From: Microbacterium sp. USTB-Y
GTDB taxonomy: Bacteria; Actinomycetota; Actinomycetes; Actinomycetales; Microbacteriaceae
Direction: 5' to 3'
DNA: 64,000 bases
Assembly: GCF_023703415.1 (NCBI RefSeq)
Contig: NZ_JAGMTU010000010.1
Coordinates: 1-64,000, forward strand
The stretch's first letter is position 1; each line of letters begins with the position of its first letter. Shown piece by piece: positions 8,591 to 15,824 of the stretch. The notes below the pieces were generated by a model, which saw only the letters and a list, made by a program, of their open reading frames with translations, made no database searches and was not told where the DNA came from. The translations under genes and the position numbers were made by a program.

Positions 8591-9312
8591 CGCGGATCGC
8601 GCTCGAGATCGCGGTTGACGGGCCGGCGGGGGCGCGGACCGCGTTCGAGAGCGGCGCCGATCGGGTGGAGCTCTGCCAGGCGCTCGCCGCGACCGGAGGC
8701 CTGACGCCCTCGGGCGCCACGGTCGACGCGGTGCTCGCCGTCGCCGGCGATCCTGCGCGCGTCGCCGTGCTCGTGCGGCCCCGCGGGGGCGGATTCGTCT
8801 ACAGCGCCGAGGAGGTCGACCTCGTGGCGGCCGACATCGCCGATGTCGTCCGCCGGGGCGCCGGGGCGGTCGTGGTCGGCGCCCTGACCGCCGCGGGAGC
8901 GGTCGACCGACGCGCGCTGGACGCGTGGCGGCAGGCGGCCGGCGCCGCGGACCTCGTCTTCCATCGCGCGATCGACGCGGTGCCGGAGCCGGCGGCGATC
9001 GTTGACGACCTCATCGCGGGCGGGGTGCGCCGCGTGCTCAGCAGCGGTCGCGCGGCGCGCAGCATCGACGGGGTCGAGACTCTGCGCGGGCTCGTCGCCG
9101 CGGCGGACGGCGGACTCGAGATCATGGCCGGGGGAGGAGTGCGCGTGGAAGACGTCGCCGGGCTCCTGGCGGCCGGGGTCGACGCGGTCCATCTGTCGGC
9201 GCGCCGGCCCTCCGGGGACACGACGCCGAGCGGACCCGGCGGCGGGGATCCCGGTTTCGACGTGACCGACGCAGAGATCGTGCGGCGGGCCGCCGCCGCG
9301 CTGCGGGGCTGA
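8587..9312 (+). CDS. cutC: CutC-family TIM-barrel protein
   Basis: CutC-like protein of 241 aa (E. coli CutC is 248). The N-terminus IALEIAVDGPAGARTAFESG and ADRVELCQALAATGGLTPS are typical. RPRGGGFVYS, FHRAIDA and RRVLSSGRA follow in order. GTG 8587 overlaps the fucosidase stop as GTGA, so it is the last gene of the coupled block. CutC was named for copper tolerance, but that role is disputed. Its presence at the end of a sugar operon favours an uncharacterised metabolic role here. Two hairpins follow its stop. Confidence 0.9.
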   Translation: MTRIALEIAVDGPAGARTAFESGADRVELCQALAATGGLTPSGATVDAVLAVAGDPARVAVLVRPRGGGFVYSAEEVDLVAADIADVVRRGAGAVVVGALTAAGAVDRRALDAWRQAAGAADLVFHRAIDAVPEPAAIVDDLIAGGVRRVLSSGRAARSIDGVETLRGLVAAADGGLEIMAGGGVRVEDVAGLLAAGVDAVHLSARRPSGDTTPSGPGGGDPGFDVTDAEIVRRAAAALRG

Positions 9313-9316
9313 TCCC

Positions 9317-9348
9317 GGGCCCCGCTCTCCTTCTCGGAGAGGGGGCCC
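9317..9348. terminator. Hairpin after cutC
   Basis: GGGCCCC and CTCTCC pair with GGAGAG and GGGGCCC around a short loop, giving a stem of about 13 bp 5 bp after the cutC stop. There is no T-run on the plus strand. It can fold from either strand in this convergent gap. Confidence 0.6.
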
Positions 9349-9360
9349 TGGAGGACGAAC

Positions 9361-9399
9361 GAGCGCGACGCCCCGAGAGGGACGTCGCGCTCGTCTTTT
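9361..9399 (+). terminator. Intrinsic terminator of the sugar operon
   Basis: Perfect 10-bp stem GAGCGCGACG/CGTCGCGCTC with a 12-base loop, followed by GTCTTTT. It lies between the convergent cutC and the minus-strand gene ending at 9414. Confidence 0.8.
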
Positions 9400-9413
9400 C
9401 GCCGGTGCGCGGG

Positions 9414-10415
9414 TCAGGGCGTGCTGGTCGGCGCGGGCGTCGAGCCCGACGACGAGGCGTCCGGAACCGTGAGCGGTGCTTCGACGCCGGCGCCCCAGAC
9501 CGGCGCGGGGAGCGTGGTGTCGGTCTTGCCGTCGCGGATGGCGCGCAGGGCATCGGCGATCGCGGGCGCGTTCTCCGGCACGGGGAGGCCGCACTTGCGC
9601 AGCTCGGACGCGAACTCCAGCGTCAGCCGGGTCTTGCCCGCCTCGACCGCCTGTGCGGTGGTGCCGGTGCGCTTGTCGCTGCCGGTCTGGATGGCCGAGA
9701 CCTCCTCGCACACGTGGTAGACGGTGCCGCCGTCGACCCAGACGACCTGGTCCTTGCCGAGCAGCTGGATCACGGTGGACTGGTCCGCCGTGTACTGCTC
9801 GACGGACGGCGGGTTGAAGTCGATCCCGAGCACGACGGCGAGAGCCGCGAGCGCGATGCCCACGATGCCCGCGATCGTCTTCTGCCCCTTGTCCATGTCC
9901 TTGTTCAGGAACACGAGGATGATGAGCGGCACGAACGCGATGATCGCGATGATCGCGCCCAGCTGGTTCTGCACGAAGAACCGCACGGTGTCCGAGCGAC
10001 GGGCCGGATCCAGGCGGTTCGCCTTCTTCCAGAGGAACGATCCGGTGATCGACAGCGCCGCGATCACGACGAACAGCACGATGAGCGTGATGAACGCCCA
10101 CTGCGGGAACGTCGCGGTCGCGCCCTGCTGCTCGAGGAGCCCGGTGTCGGGGTTGCGGACGAGCTCGCCGTCGCCGCCGGTGACCTGGCGCTGCCGGAGC
10201 AGCCAGAAGATGCCGAACGCCTCGGCGGCGATCGCGACGACCCAGAGCACCACGGCGATCCAGCGGAACCGCGTCGCCTTCGCCTTGGCCTCGGGGGTGG
10301 GGGTCCAGCCGGCGGGAGGATCCGCCGGCGCGTCGGTGGAAGCCGCGGCGCTGGTCGACGCGGGTGCGGGCTTGCTCGCCGCGCGGGCGGGCTTCTTGCT
10401 GCTGTTCTCGGGCAC
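9414..10415 (-). CDS. Conserved actinobacterial membrane protein, function unknown
   Basis: A 333-aa protein starting at GTG 10415 with AAAGGA upstream. The first 45 residues are Ala/Pro/Ser rich and likely disordered. About four membrane spans follow, near residues 52-72, 105-125, 153-170 and 180-195. The soluble C-terminal half has two Cys (HVCEEV and RKCGLPVP) that may form a disulfide if extracytoplasmic. The tail is again Ser/Pro rich. I recognise no catalytic motif. A minus-strand -10 TAGGCT lies at 10445-10450. It is divergent from the next gene. Confidence 0.82.
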   Translation of the reverse strand: MPENSSKKPARAASKPAPASTSAAASTDAPADPPAGWTPTPEAKAKATRFRWIAVVLWVVAIAAEAFGIFWLLRQRQVTGGDGELVRNPDTGLLEQQGATATFPQWAFITLIVLFVVIAALSITGSFLWKKANRLDPARRSDTVRFFVQNQLGAIIAIIAFVPLIILVFLNKDMDKGQKTIAGIVGIALAALAVVLGIDFNPPSVEQYTADQSTVIQLLGKDQVVWVDGGTVYHVCEEVSAIQTGSDKRTGTTAQAVEAGKTRLTLEFASELRKCGLPVPENAPAIADALRAIRDGKTDTTLPAPVWGAGVEAPLTVPDASSSGSTPAPTSTP

Positions 10416-10444
10416 GGTGGTCCTTTCCGCCTGGTGCAGGACCG

Positions 10445-10492
10445 AGCCTAGCGGCGGGGGCCCGCTGATCCGGGGAAATCGGTCGCTACGCT
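10445..10492. promoter_or_regulatory. Divergent -10 boxes between two membrane-protein genes
   Basis: On the minus strand TAGGCT occupies 10445-10450 and leads to a short leader with a ribosome site. On the plus strand TACGCT occupies 10487-10492, exactly 6 bases before ATG 10499, which makes that gene leaderless. No clear -35 is seen for either. Confidence 0.6.
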
Positions 10493-10498
10493 GGACGC

Positions 10499-11029
10499 AT
10501 GACGACCGATCCGGACGACGCGCTGCGCTGGGAGGGCGACGAGCCCGCCGCGCCGGACGCCCCCGCGAAGCAGGAGCGCCCGACCGACGCCGCGCCGCCT
10601 CAGGCCCCGCAGGGGGATCCCGGGGCGGTGCACACCTCTGCCGCCGGCATCGAGGCGCCCGTCGCCGCCGCGGCCGCCGCGGCGGAGGCGTCGCCTGCCG
10701 AAGTCGATGTCGAGGACGAGGAGGAGCCCGAGGGGACCGGCAACGTCGCCCTGGTGTTCTACGGGATCATCGGCGGCGTGTACCTGCTCTTCGCGGTGGG
10801 CTGGATCGTGGGCGGCTTCCGTCTGCGGCCGCGGGCCTCGCTCCTGCTCGGGGACTGGACGTATTTCCCGTGGATGTGGCTCGCGGCGCTCGCGCCGGTG
10901 CTGTGGTTCGCGGCGACCTGGGTGCTCACCCGAGGCACCGCGACCTGGATCCGGATCGTGGCGCTGATCGGCGGTGCGGTGCTGCTCGTGCCGTGGCCCT
11001 TCGTGATGTTCGGGACGGTGGGGGCATGA
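10499..11029 (+). CDS. Small membrane protein with acidic disordered N-terminus, unknown function
   Basis: A 176-aa protein. Residues 1-80 are Ala/Pro/Asp/Glu rich with no predicted fold, including an EDEEEPEG patch. Three membrane spans follow near residues 83-103, 121-140 and 150-170. The start is ATG 10499, directly after a -10 box. It overlaps the next membrane gene as ATGA, so the two probably work together. No recognised domain. Related proteins are sometimes labelled DNA polymerase III gamma/tau, which nothing here supports. Confidence 0.8.
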   Translation: MTTDPDDALRWEGDEPAAPDAPAKQERPTDAAPPQAPQGDPGAVHTSAAGIEAPVAAAAAAAEASPAEVDVEDEEEPEGTGNVALVFYGIIGGVYLLFAVGWIVGGFRLRPRASLLLGDWTYFPWMWLAALAPVLWFAATWVLTRGTATWIRIVALIGGAVLLVPWPFVMFGTVGA

Positions 11030-11355
11030 GCGCAGAAGTCAGGACGACCCTGGATCCGCGGCGCCCCCGCTGGATCCTGTACACCCTGCTCGGCCTGTTC
11101 GGGCTCCTCTACGCCTACGCGGTGTGGAACGCGATCGCCTACACGATCCCGCTCGCCGGGCTCGCGATCGGTGCGACCACGTGGGTGGCGCTGATCCTCG
11201 CGATCATCCTGCCCGTGGTGGTCTACGTGCTCGCGATCGCGATCACCCGCCGACGCGGACTCGGCACGGTCGCCCTCGTGCTCTTCGCCGGGCTCGGGGT
11301 GGTCGCGGTGTTCTGGCTGGACGTGGTCGGCTACACGCTGTCCGGCGCGCACTGA
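11026..11355 (+). CDS. Small three-span membrane protein, unknown function
   Basis: A 109-aa protein with three hydrophobic spans (near residues 17-35, 42-65 and 78-100) and a basic loop ITRRRGLG between the second and third. ATG 11026 overlaps the stop of the preceding gene by 4 bp, so it is translationally coupled and likely a partner of that protein. It ends 116 bp before serA, with a separate promoter between. Confidence 0.78.
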   Translation: MSAEVRTTLDPRRPRWILYTLLGLFGLLYAYAVWNAIAYTIPLAGLAIGATTWVALILAIILPVVVYVLAIAITRRRGLGTVALVLFAGLGVVAVFWLDVVGYTLSGAH

Positions 11356-11396
11356 CCCGCGGCGTCACACGGTCCGGAGGGCACGGCGCGCTCCGG

Positions 11397-11402
11397 TAGA
11401 GT
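11397..11402 (+). promoter_or_regulatory. Candidate -10 box of serA
   Basis: TAGAGT lies about 70 bp before the serA GTG, giving a leader of roughly 60 bases. No good -35 hexamer is seen 17 bp upstream. Confidence 0.45.
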
Positions 11403-11471
11403 GTTCGCACTATCGCGCCCCGACGGTGCGGCGCATCCGGATCCCCCTTCCCAGCCCCGAAGGATCTCTCT

Positions 11472-13103
11472 GTGCCCGAGAACGCCGTGAACACGTCCGC
11501 CCGCAAGCCCGTCGTCCTGCTCGCCGAGACGCTGTCTCCGGCCACGGTCGACGCACTCGGCCCCGACTTCGACGTCCGCTCGGTGGACGGCACCGACCGG
11601 GAGGCGCTGTTCGCCGCCCTCGCGGACGCCGACGCCGTGCTCATCCGCTCGGCCACGAAGATCGACGCGGAGGCGCTCTCGCACGCCCCCGTGCTGAAGG
11701 TCGTCGCGCGTGCCGGCGTGGGCCTGGACAACGTCGACATCAAGGCGGCGACCGCAGCCGGCGTCATGGTCGTGAACGCGCCCACGTCGAACATCGTCTC
11801 GGCCGCCGAGCTCACGGTCGGCCACATCCTCAGCCTCGCCCGCCGCATCCCGGCGGCGCACGCCTCGCTCTCGGCCGGTGCGTGGAAGCGCAGCTCCTAC
11901 ACCGGCGCCGAGCTCTTCGAGAAGACGGTCGGCATCGTCGGCCTCGGCCGGATCGGCGCGCTGGTCGCCGCACGTCTGGCCGCATTCGACATGCGCGTCG
12001 TCGCCTACGACCCCTATGTCACGAGCGCCCGTGCCCAGCAGCTCGGCGTTCAGCTGCTGAGCCTCGACGAACTCGTCGCGGAGAGCGACTTCCTCACGAT
12101 CCACATGCCCAAGACGCCGGAGACGACCGGCATGATCGGCGCGGAGCAGTTCCGTGCGATGAAGCCCACCGCGTACGTCGTGAACGTCGCCCGTGGCGGT
12201 CTCATCGACGAGGAGGCGCTGCTCGTCGCCCTGCAGAACGGCGAGATCGCGGGTGCGGGCCTGGACGTCTTCACCTCCGAGCCGCCGGTCGAGGGAAGCG
12301 CGGCGCGCGCCCTCACCGCGCAGCCGAACGTCGTCGTCACCCCGCACCTCGGCGCGTCGACGGACGAGGCGCAGGAGAAGGCCGGCGTCTCGGTGGCGCG
12401 TTCCGTGCGGCTCGCCCTCGGCGGCGACCTGGTCCCGGATGCGGTCAACGTCGCCGGTGGCGTGATCGACCCGTACGTGCGTCCGGGCATCCCGCTCACC
12501 GAGAAGCTCGGCCAGATCCTGTCCGGTCTTGCGCAGTCGCCGCTGACCAGCCTCGACGTCGAGGTGCACGGCGAGCTCAACGGGTACGAGGTGGGCGTGC
12601 TGCGACTCGCCGCGCTCAAGGGCGTGTTCACCCCGATCGTCAGCGAGACGGTCTCGTACGTGAACGCGCCGCTGCTCGCCGAGCAGCGCGGCGTCGCCGT
12701 GCGCCTGGTGCAGGACGACATCAGCGAGGAGTACCGCAACGTCATCACGCTGCGCGGCGCTCTCGCCGACGGCAGCCAGGTCTCCGTGTCGGGCACCCTC
12801 ACGGGCCCCAAGCAGATCGAGAAGCTCGTCGCGATCAACGGTCACGCCGTGGAGCTGCCGATCGAGAAGCACCACGTCGTCATGCTGTACACGGACCGTC
12901 CCGGCATCGTCGCGGTCTACGGCCAGCGCTTCGGCGAGGCCGGGATCAACATCGCCGGCATGCAGATCGCCCGCGAGAACGCCGGTGGCCAGGCCCTGTC
13001 GGTGCTCACGCTCGACTCGCCGATCCCCGAGGTGCTGCTCGACGAGGTGCGCGAGGCGATCGACGCCGACCTGTTCCGTCAGATCGAGCTCGTCGAGGCG
13101 TGA
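11472..13103 (+). CDS. serA: D-3-phosphoglycerate dehydrogenase
   Basis: First enzyme of serine synthesis, oxidising 3-phosphoglycerate to 3-phosphohydroxypyruvate with NAD, 543 aa. The NAD-binding GLGRIGALVAARL is near residue 157. Catalytic residues lie in NVARGGLIDEEAL (Arg about 238) and TPHLGAST (His about 290). An intervening ASB domain spans about 330-460. A C-terminal ACT domain from about 467 (MLYTDRPGIVAVYGQ) is expected to sense serine. This is the long actinobacterial form. GTG 11472 follows the ribosome site AAGGA. An unusual repeat region follows the stop. Confidence 0.97.
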   Translation: MPENAVNTSARKPVVLLAETLSPATVDALGPDFDVRSVDGTDREALFAALADADAVLIRSATKIDAEALSHAPVLKVVARAGVGLDNVDIKAATAAGVMVVNAPTSNIVSAAELTVGHILSLARRIPAAHASLSAGAWKRSSYTGAELFEKTVGIVGLGRIGALVAARLAAFDMRVVAYDPYVTSARAQQLGVQLLSLDELVAESDFLTIHMPKTPETTGMIGAEQFRAMKPTAYVVNVARGGLIDEEALLVALQNGEIAGAGLDVFTSEPPVEGSAARALTAQPNVVVTPHLGASTDEAQEKAGVSVARSVRLALGGDLVPDAVNVAGGVIDPYVRPGIPLTEKLGQILSGLAQSPLTSLDVEVHGELNGYEVGVLRLAALKGVFTPIVSETVSYVNAPLLAEQRGVAVRLVQDDISEEYRNVITLRGALADGSQVSVSGTLTGPKQIEKLVAINGHAVELPIEKHHVVMLYTDRPGIVAVYGQRFGEAGINIAGMQIARENAGGQALSVLTLDSPIPEVLLDEVREAIDADLFRQIELVEA

Positions 13104-13118
13104 TCCTCGCCCTTCGGG

Positions 13119-13297
13119 GCCGCTGAGCGCGCTGGTGAACCCCCTCGGGGGTCGTTGAGCGAGCGGGGCGAACCCCCTCGGGGTCGTTGAGCGAGCGGGG
13201 CGAACCCCCTCGGGGTCGTTGAGCGAGCGGGGCGAACCCCCTCGGGGTCGTTGAGCGAGCCGGTCGAACCCCTTTGGGGGTCGTTGAGCGAGCGCAG
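13119..13297 (+). repeat. Tandem 32-bp repeats downstream of serA
   Basis: Six units begin at 13119 (degenerate), 13151, 13183, 13215, 13247 and 13280, with period 32 (33 for the last). The core is GTCGTTGAGCGAGCG followed by a CCCCTCGGGG-type palindrome. There are no unique spacers, so this is not CRISPR. It leads straight into a long hairpin. Confidence 0.93.
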
Positions 13298-13343
13298 CGA
13301 GACGAAACGCGGTGCCCTTGCGAGGGCGCCGCGTTTCGTCTCG
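13298..13343. terminator. Long central hairpin between convergent serA and tetR
   Basis: CGAGACGAAACGCGG pairs with CCGCGTTTCGTCTCG, continuing through a wobble pair and GCCC/GGGC to the loop TTGCGA. The stem is about 20 bp, nearly perfect. It can fold on both strands and probably serves as a bidirectional terminator, though without a strong T-run. Confidence 0.7.
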
Positions 13344-13510
13344 GTCGCCTGCGGCGTCCTCGCTCAACGACCCCGAGGGGCGGCTGGGGCGTCCTCGCTC
13401 AACGACCCCGGCCCCGGGTCGCCTGCGGCGTCCTCGCTCAACGTCCCCGAGGGGTGCCTGCAGCGCCCTACGCACAGCGGCCCCGGGGACGGTCGCCTGC
13501 GGCGTCCTCG
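13344..13510 (-). repeat. Inverted repeat arm with 74-bp higher-order period
   Basis: Reverse copies of the upstream core, GCTCAACGAC or GCTCAACGTC, start at 13362, 13397 and 13436. In addition GGTCGCCTGCGGCGTCCTCG recurs at 13343, 13417 and 13491, exactly 74 bp apart. With the left arm this makes a roughly 390-bp imperfect palindrome. Confidence 0.9.
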
Positions 13511-13535
13511 CCGCCGATGTGCGTCGGGCGCGGTC

Positions 13536-14093
13536 TCAGCCCTCGACGGTGCGGAGTACGAGAGCGACCAGCGCGTCGAAGTCCGCCCCGGTGGGGAGGA
13601 CGCCGTCCGCGTCGTCTGCGGGACCGTGCGAGTCCAGGGCGTTGTTGAAGAACAGCCCGTCGCTGAGCAGCATGACGAGGTCGAGCGCCGCCTGATCGCG
13701 CACGTGCGGGCGGATCGCCTCGGCCGACTCCTCGCGCATGCGGTGCAGCACGTCCGTGGCGGCCCTGCTGCCGCTCTGGGCCAGGCAGGACGCCGCGATG
13801 ATCGCCCGGTCGAGGGCGTCGTCCATCATGACCGAGGTGCGCAGGTAATACTCGACCGGTCCCTCGGATGCGGAGCGGATCCGCTCGATGTCCTCGGCCG
13901 CGAGGGCGTCGAGACGTGCGATCATCGCGGTCGCGAGCTCGTCCTTCGAGGCGAAGTGGTAGAGCAGTCCGCCTTTGGAGACTCCCGCCGCCCGGGCGAC
14001 GGCGTCGAGGGTCGCGGCGCGCTCGCCGTCGGAGATCAGCAGCGCCTCATAGGCGTCGAGGACGCGCTCACGGGCATGCGGAGGTCTGGCCAT
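13536..14093 (-). CDS. TetR-family transcriptional regulator
   Basis: A 185-aa repressor. The N-terminal helix-turn-helix is TLDAVARAAGVSKGGLLYHF near residues 28-47, which is the TetR signature. The C-terminal ligand domain is variable (GLFFNNALDSH near 150). It starts at ATG 14093, 7 bases after the minus-strand -10 TATAGT, which lies inside a 28-bp palindrome. It is divergent from the efflux gene at 14161 and very probably represses both. Confidence 0.92.
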   Translation of the reverse strand: MARPPHARERVLDAYEALLISDGERAATLDAVARAAGVSKGGLLYHFASKDELATAMIARLDALAAEDIERIRSASEGPVEYYLRTSVMMDDALDRAIIAASCLAQSGSRAATDVLHRMREESAEAIRPHVRDQAALDLVMLLSDGLFFNNALDSHGPADDADGVLPTGADFDALVALVLRTVEG

Positions 14094-14098
14094 GTCTG

Positions 14099-14126
14099 TT
14101 ACTATACCATCCGGACGGTTTAGTAA
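14099..14126. promoter_or_regulatory. TetR operator overlapping the tetR -10 box
   Basis: TTACTATACC-N8-GGTTTAGTAA is a 28-bp palindrome with one mismatch per arm pair. The minus-strand -10 TATAGT (14101-14106) lies within the left arm, so binding would block tetR transcription; the MFS gene starts 34 bp to the right. Confidence 0.82.
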
Positions 14127-14160
14127 TTCGTCCCTCATTGACAGATCCGAGAGGTGCACC

Positions 14161-15696
14161 ATGTCCGCAACAGCGTCGATCTCCCTGCCGGGGACCGAGG
14201 ACGGCCCCCGCGTCGGCGCGCGCGGATGGGCGGCGCTGGTCGTGCTCATGCTGCCGGTGCTGCTGGTCTCCGTCGACAACACCGTGCTGTCGTTCGCGCT
14301 GCCGGAGATCTCCACGGCGCTGAGCCCCAGCGGCGTCGAGCAGCTGTGGATCATCGACGTCTACCCGCTCGTGCTCGCCGGCCTGCTGGTGACGATGGGC
14401 ACGCTCGGCGACCGCTTCGGGCGGCGGAAGATGCTGCTCATCGGCGCCACCGGTTTCGCGCTCGTCTCCGCGCTCGCCGCATTCGCCCCGACCGCGGGCC
14501 TGCTGATCGCGGCTCGTGCCCTGCTCGGGTTCTTCGGCGCGATGCTGATGCCGTCGACGCTCTCGCTATTGCGCTCGGTGTTCCAGAACCGCGAGCAGCG
14601 CCGTCTCGCGATCGCGGTGTGGGCGGCGGCGTTCTCCGCCGGATCCGCGCTCGGACCGATCGTCGGGGGAGTGCTGCTCGAGCACTTCGCGTGGGGATCC
14701 GTGTTCCTCGTCGCCGTCCCGGTGCTCATCCCGCTGCTGATCCTCGCGCCGATCCTGGTGCCGGAGAGCCGGGATCCGAACCCGGGGCGGATCGACCTGC
14801 TCAGCATCCTGATGTCGATGGCCACCATGGTGCCCGTGGTGTACGCGATCAAGGAGTTCGCCGTCGACGGCGTCTCGCCGCTCGTCGTGATCCTGATCGT
14901 CCTCGGCGTGGGCATGGGCGTGCTCTTCGTGCGCCGCCAGTTGCGTGCCGAGGTCCCGATGCTCGACATGGGGTTGTTCCGGCGCGGGATGTTCAGCGGC
15001 GCGATCCTGGTGAACCTGCTCAGCGTCGTGGCGCTCGTCGGCTTCCTGTACTACGTGTCGCAGCATCTGCAGCTCGTGCTCGGGTTGAAGCCCGTCGACG
15101 CCGGCCTCGCGCTCATCCCGGGCATGGCCATGATGATCGTCTCGGGTCTCGTCGTCGTGCCGATCGCGCGTCGGGTGCGCCCCGAGGTCCTCGTGCCGTC
15201 GGCCCTGGTGTTCTCGCTCGCCGGCTATCTCGTCGTCGCGTTCACCACGCACGCGCACGGCGTCGCCCCGCTGATCGTCGCGTTCGTGCTGCTCGGCATC
15301 GGCATCGGCGCCGCGGAGACCGTCTCGAACGAGCTCATCCTCGCGGCTGCGCCACCGGAGAAGGCCGGTGCCGCGAGCGCCGTCTCCGAGACCGCGTACG
15401 AGCTGGGCGCCGTGCTCGGCACGACGATCCTGGGCGGCATCATCACCGCGTTCTACCGCAGCTCCCTGATCGTGCCCGCGGGCGTGCCGGATGCCGTGGC
15501 CGACCGCGCCAGGGAGACGCTGGCCGGAGCGTTCTCCGCGGCCGAGAAGCTCCCGGACGCCCTGGGCACCGCACTGCAGCAGGCGGCCGCCGACGCCTTC
15601 GGCACCGGTGTGATGGTGACGTCGCTCATCGGCGGCGGGCTCGTCGTCGTCGCGGCCGTGATCGCCGCGCTGACTCTCGGCCGCCGCCTCCGCTGA
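14161..15696 (+). CDS. DHA2-family MFS drug-efflux transporter
   Basis: Proton-driven multidrug exporter with about 14 membrane spans, 511 aa. The first spans carry SVDNTVLSFALPEIS and motif A reads GDRFGRRKMLLIGA near residues 82-95. The motif C-like region AFSAGSALGPIVGGVLLEHF is near 157-176. ATG 14161 is chosen over an earlier in-frame codon that overlaps tetR because it has the ribosome site GAGAGG and keeps the operator non-coding. It is controlled by the divergent TetR protein. A perfect 20-bp hairpin follows. Confidence 0.93.
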   Translation: MSATASISLPGTEDGPRVGARGWAALVVLMLPVLLVSVDNTVLSFALPEISTALSPSGVEQLWIIDVYPLVLAGLLVTMGTLGDRFGRRKMLLIGATGFALVSALAAFAPTAGLLIAARALLGFFGAMLMPSTLSLLRSVFQNREQRRLAIAVWAAAFSAGSALGPIVGGVLLEHFAWGSVFLVAVPVLIPLLILAPILVPESRDPNPGRIDLLSILMSMATMVPVVYAIKEFAVDGVSPLVVILIVLGVGMGVLFVRRQLRAEVPMLDMGLFRRGMFSGAILVNLLSVVALVGFLYYVSQHLQLVLGLKPVDAGLALIPGMAMMIVSGLVVVPIARRVRPEVLVPSALVFSLAGYLVVAFTTHAHGVAPLIVAFVLLGIGIGAAETVSNELILAAAPPEKAGAASAVSETAYELGAVLGTTILGGIITAFYRSSLIVPAGVPDAVADRARETLAGAFSAAEKLPDALGTALQQAAADAFGTGVMVTSLIGGGLVVVAAVIAALTLGRRLR

Positions 15697-15707
15697 CCGC
15701 CATTCTC

Positions 15708-15757
15708 GAGTCGTCCCCCTCAGCACGGTCTATGGGTCGTGCTGAGGGGGACGACTC
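15708..15757. terminator. Perfect 20-bp hairpin after the MFS gene
   Basis: The arms 15708-15727 and 15738-15757 are perfectly complementary (GAGTCGTCCCCCTCAGCACG and its reverse complement) with a 10-base loop; GTTGTCTT follows. It begins 11 bp after the stop. Confidence 0.85.
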
Positions 15758-15761
15758 GTTG

Positions 15762-15790
15762 TCTTGAGGGGCTCCGGCTGCCGATAGCCT
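15762..15790 (+). promoter_or_regulatory. Candidate leuB promoter
   Basis: The -10 box TAGCCT is at 15785-15790. TCTTGA at 15762-15767 gives 17-bp spacing, though it is a weak -35. The leader before leuB is about 28 bases and contains GAGGAG. Confidence 0.5.
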
Positions 15791-15824
15791 GGGATCCTCC
15801 ACCCGCAACAATTGAGGAGCGCCT

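Noticed and set aside
13119..13510. Regularly spaced repeats as a possible CRISPR array
   Set aside because: Units are directly adjacent with no unique spacers, and no cas genes are present.
13251..14123. Plus-strand open frame across the repeat region and tetR
   Set aside because: It translates repeats and the antisense of a clear TetR gene.
14092..14160. Earlier start for the DHA2 transporter
   Set aside because: It would place the TetR operator inside the coding sequence, overlaps the tetR start and lacks a ribosome site; ATG 14161 has one.
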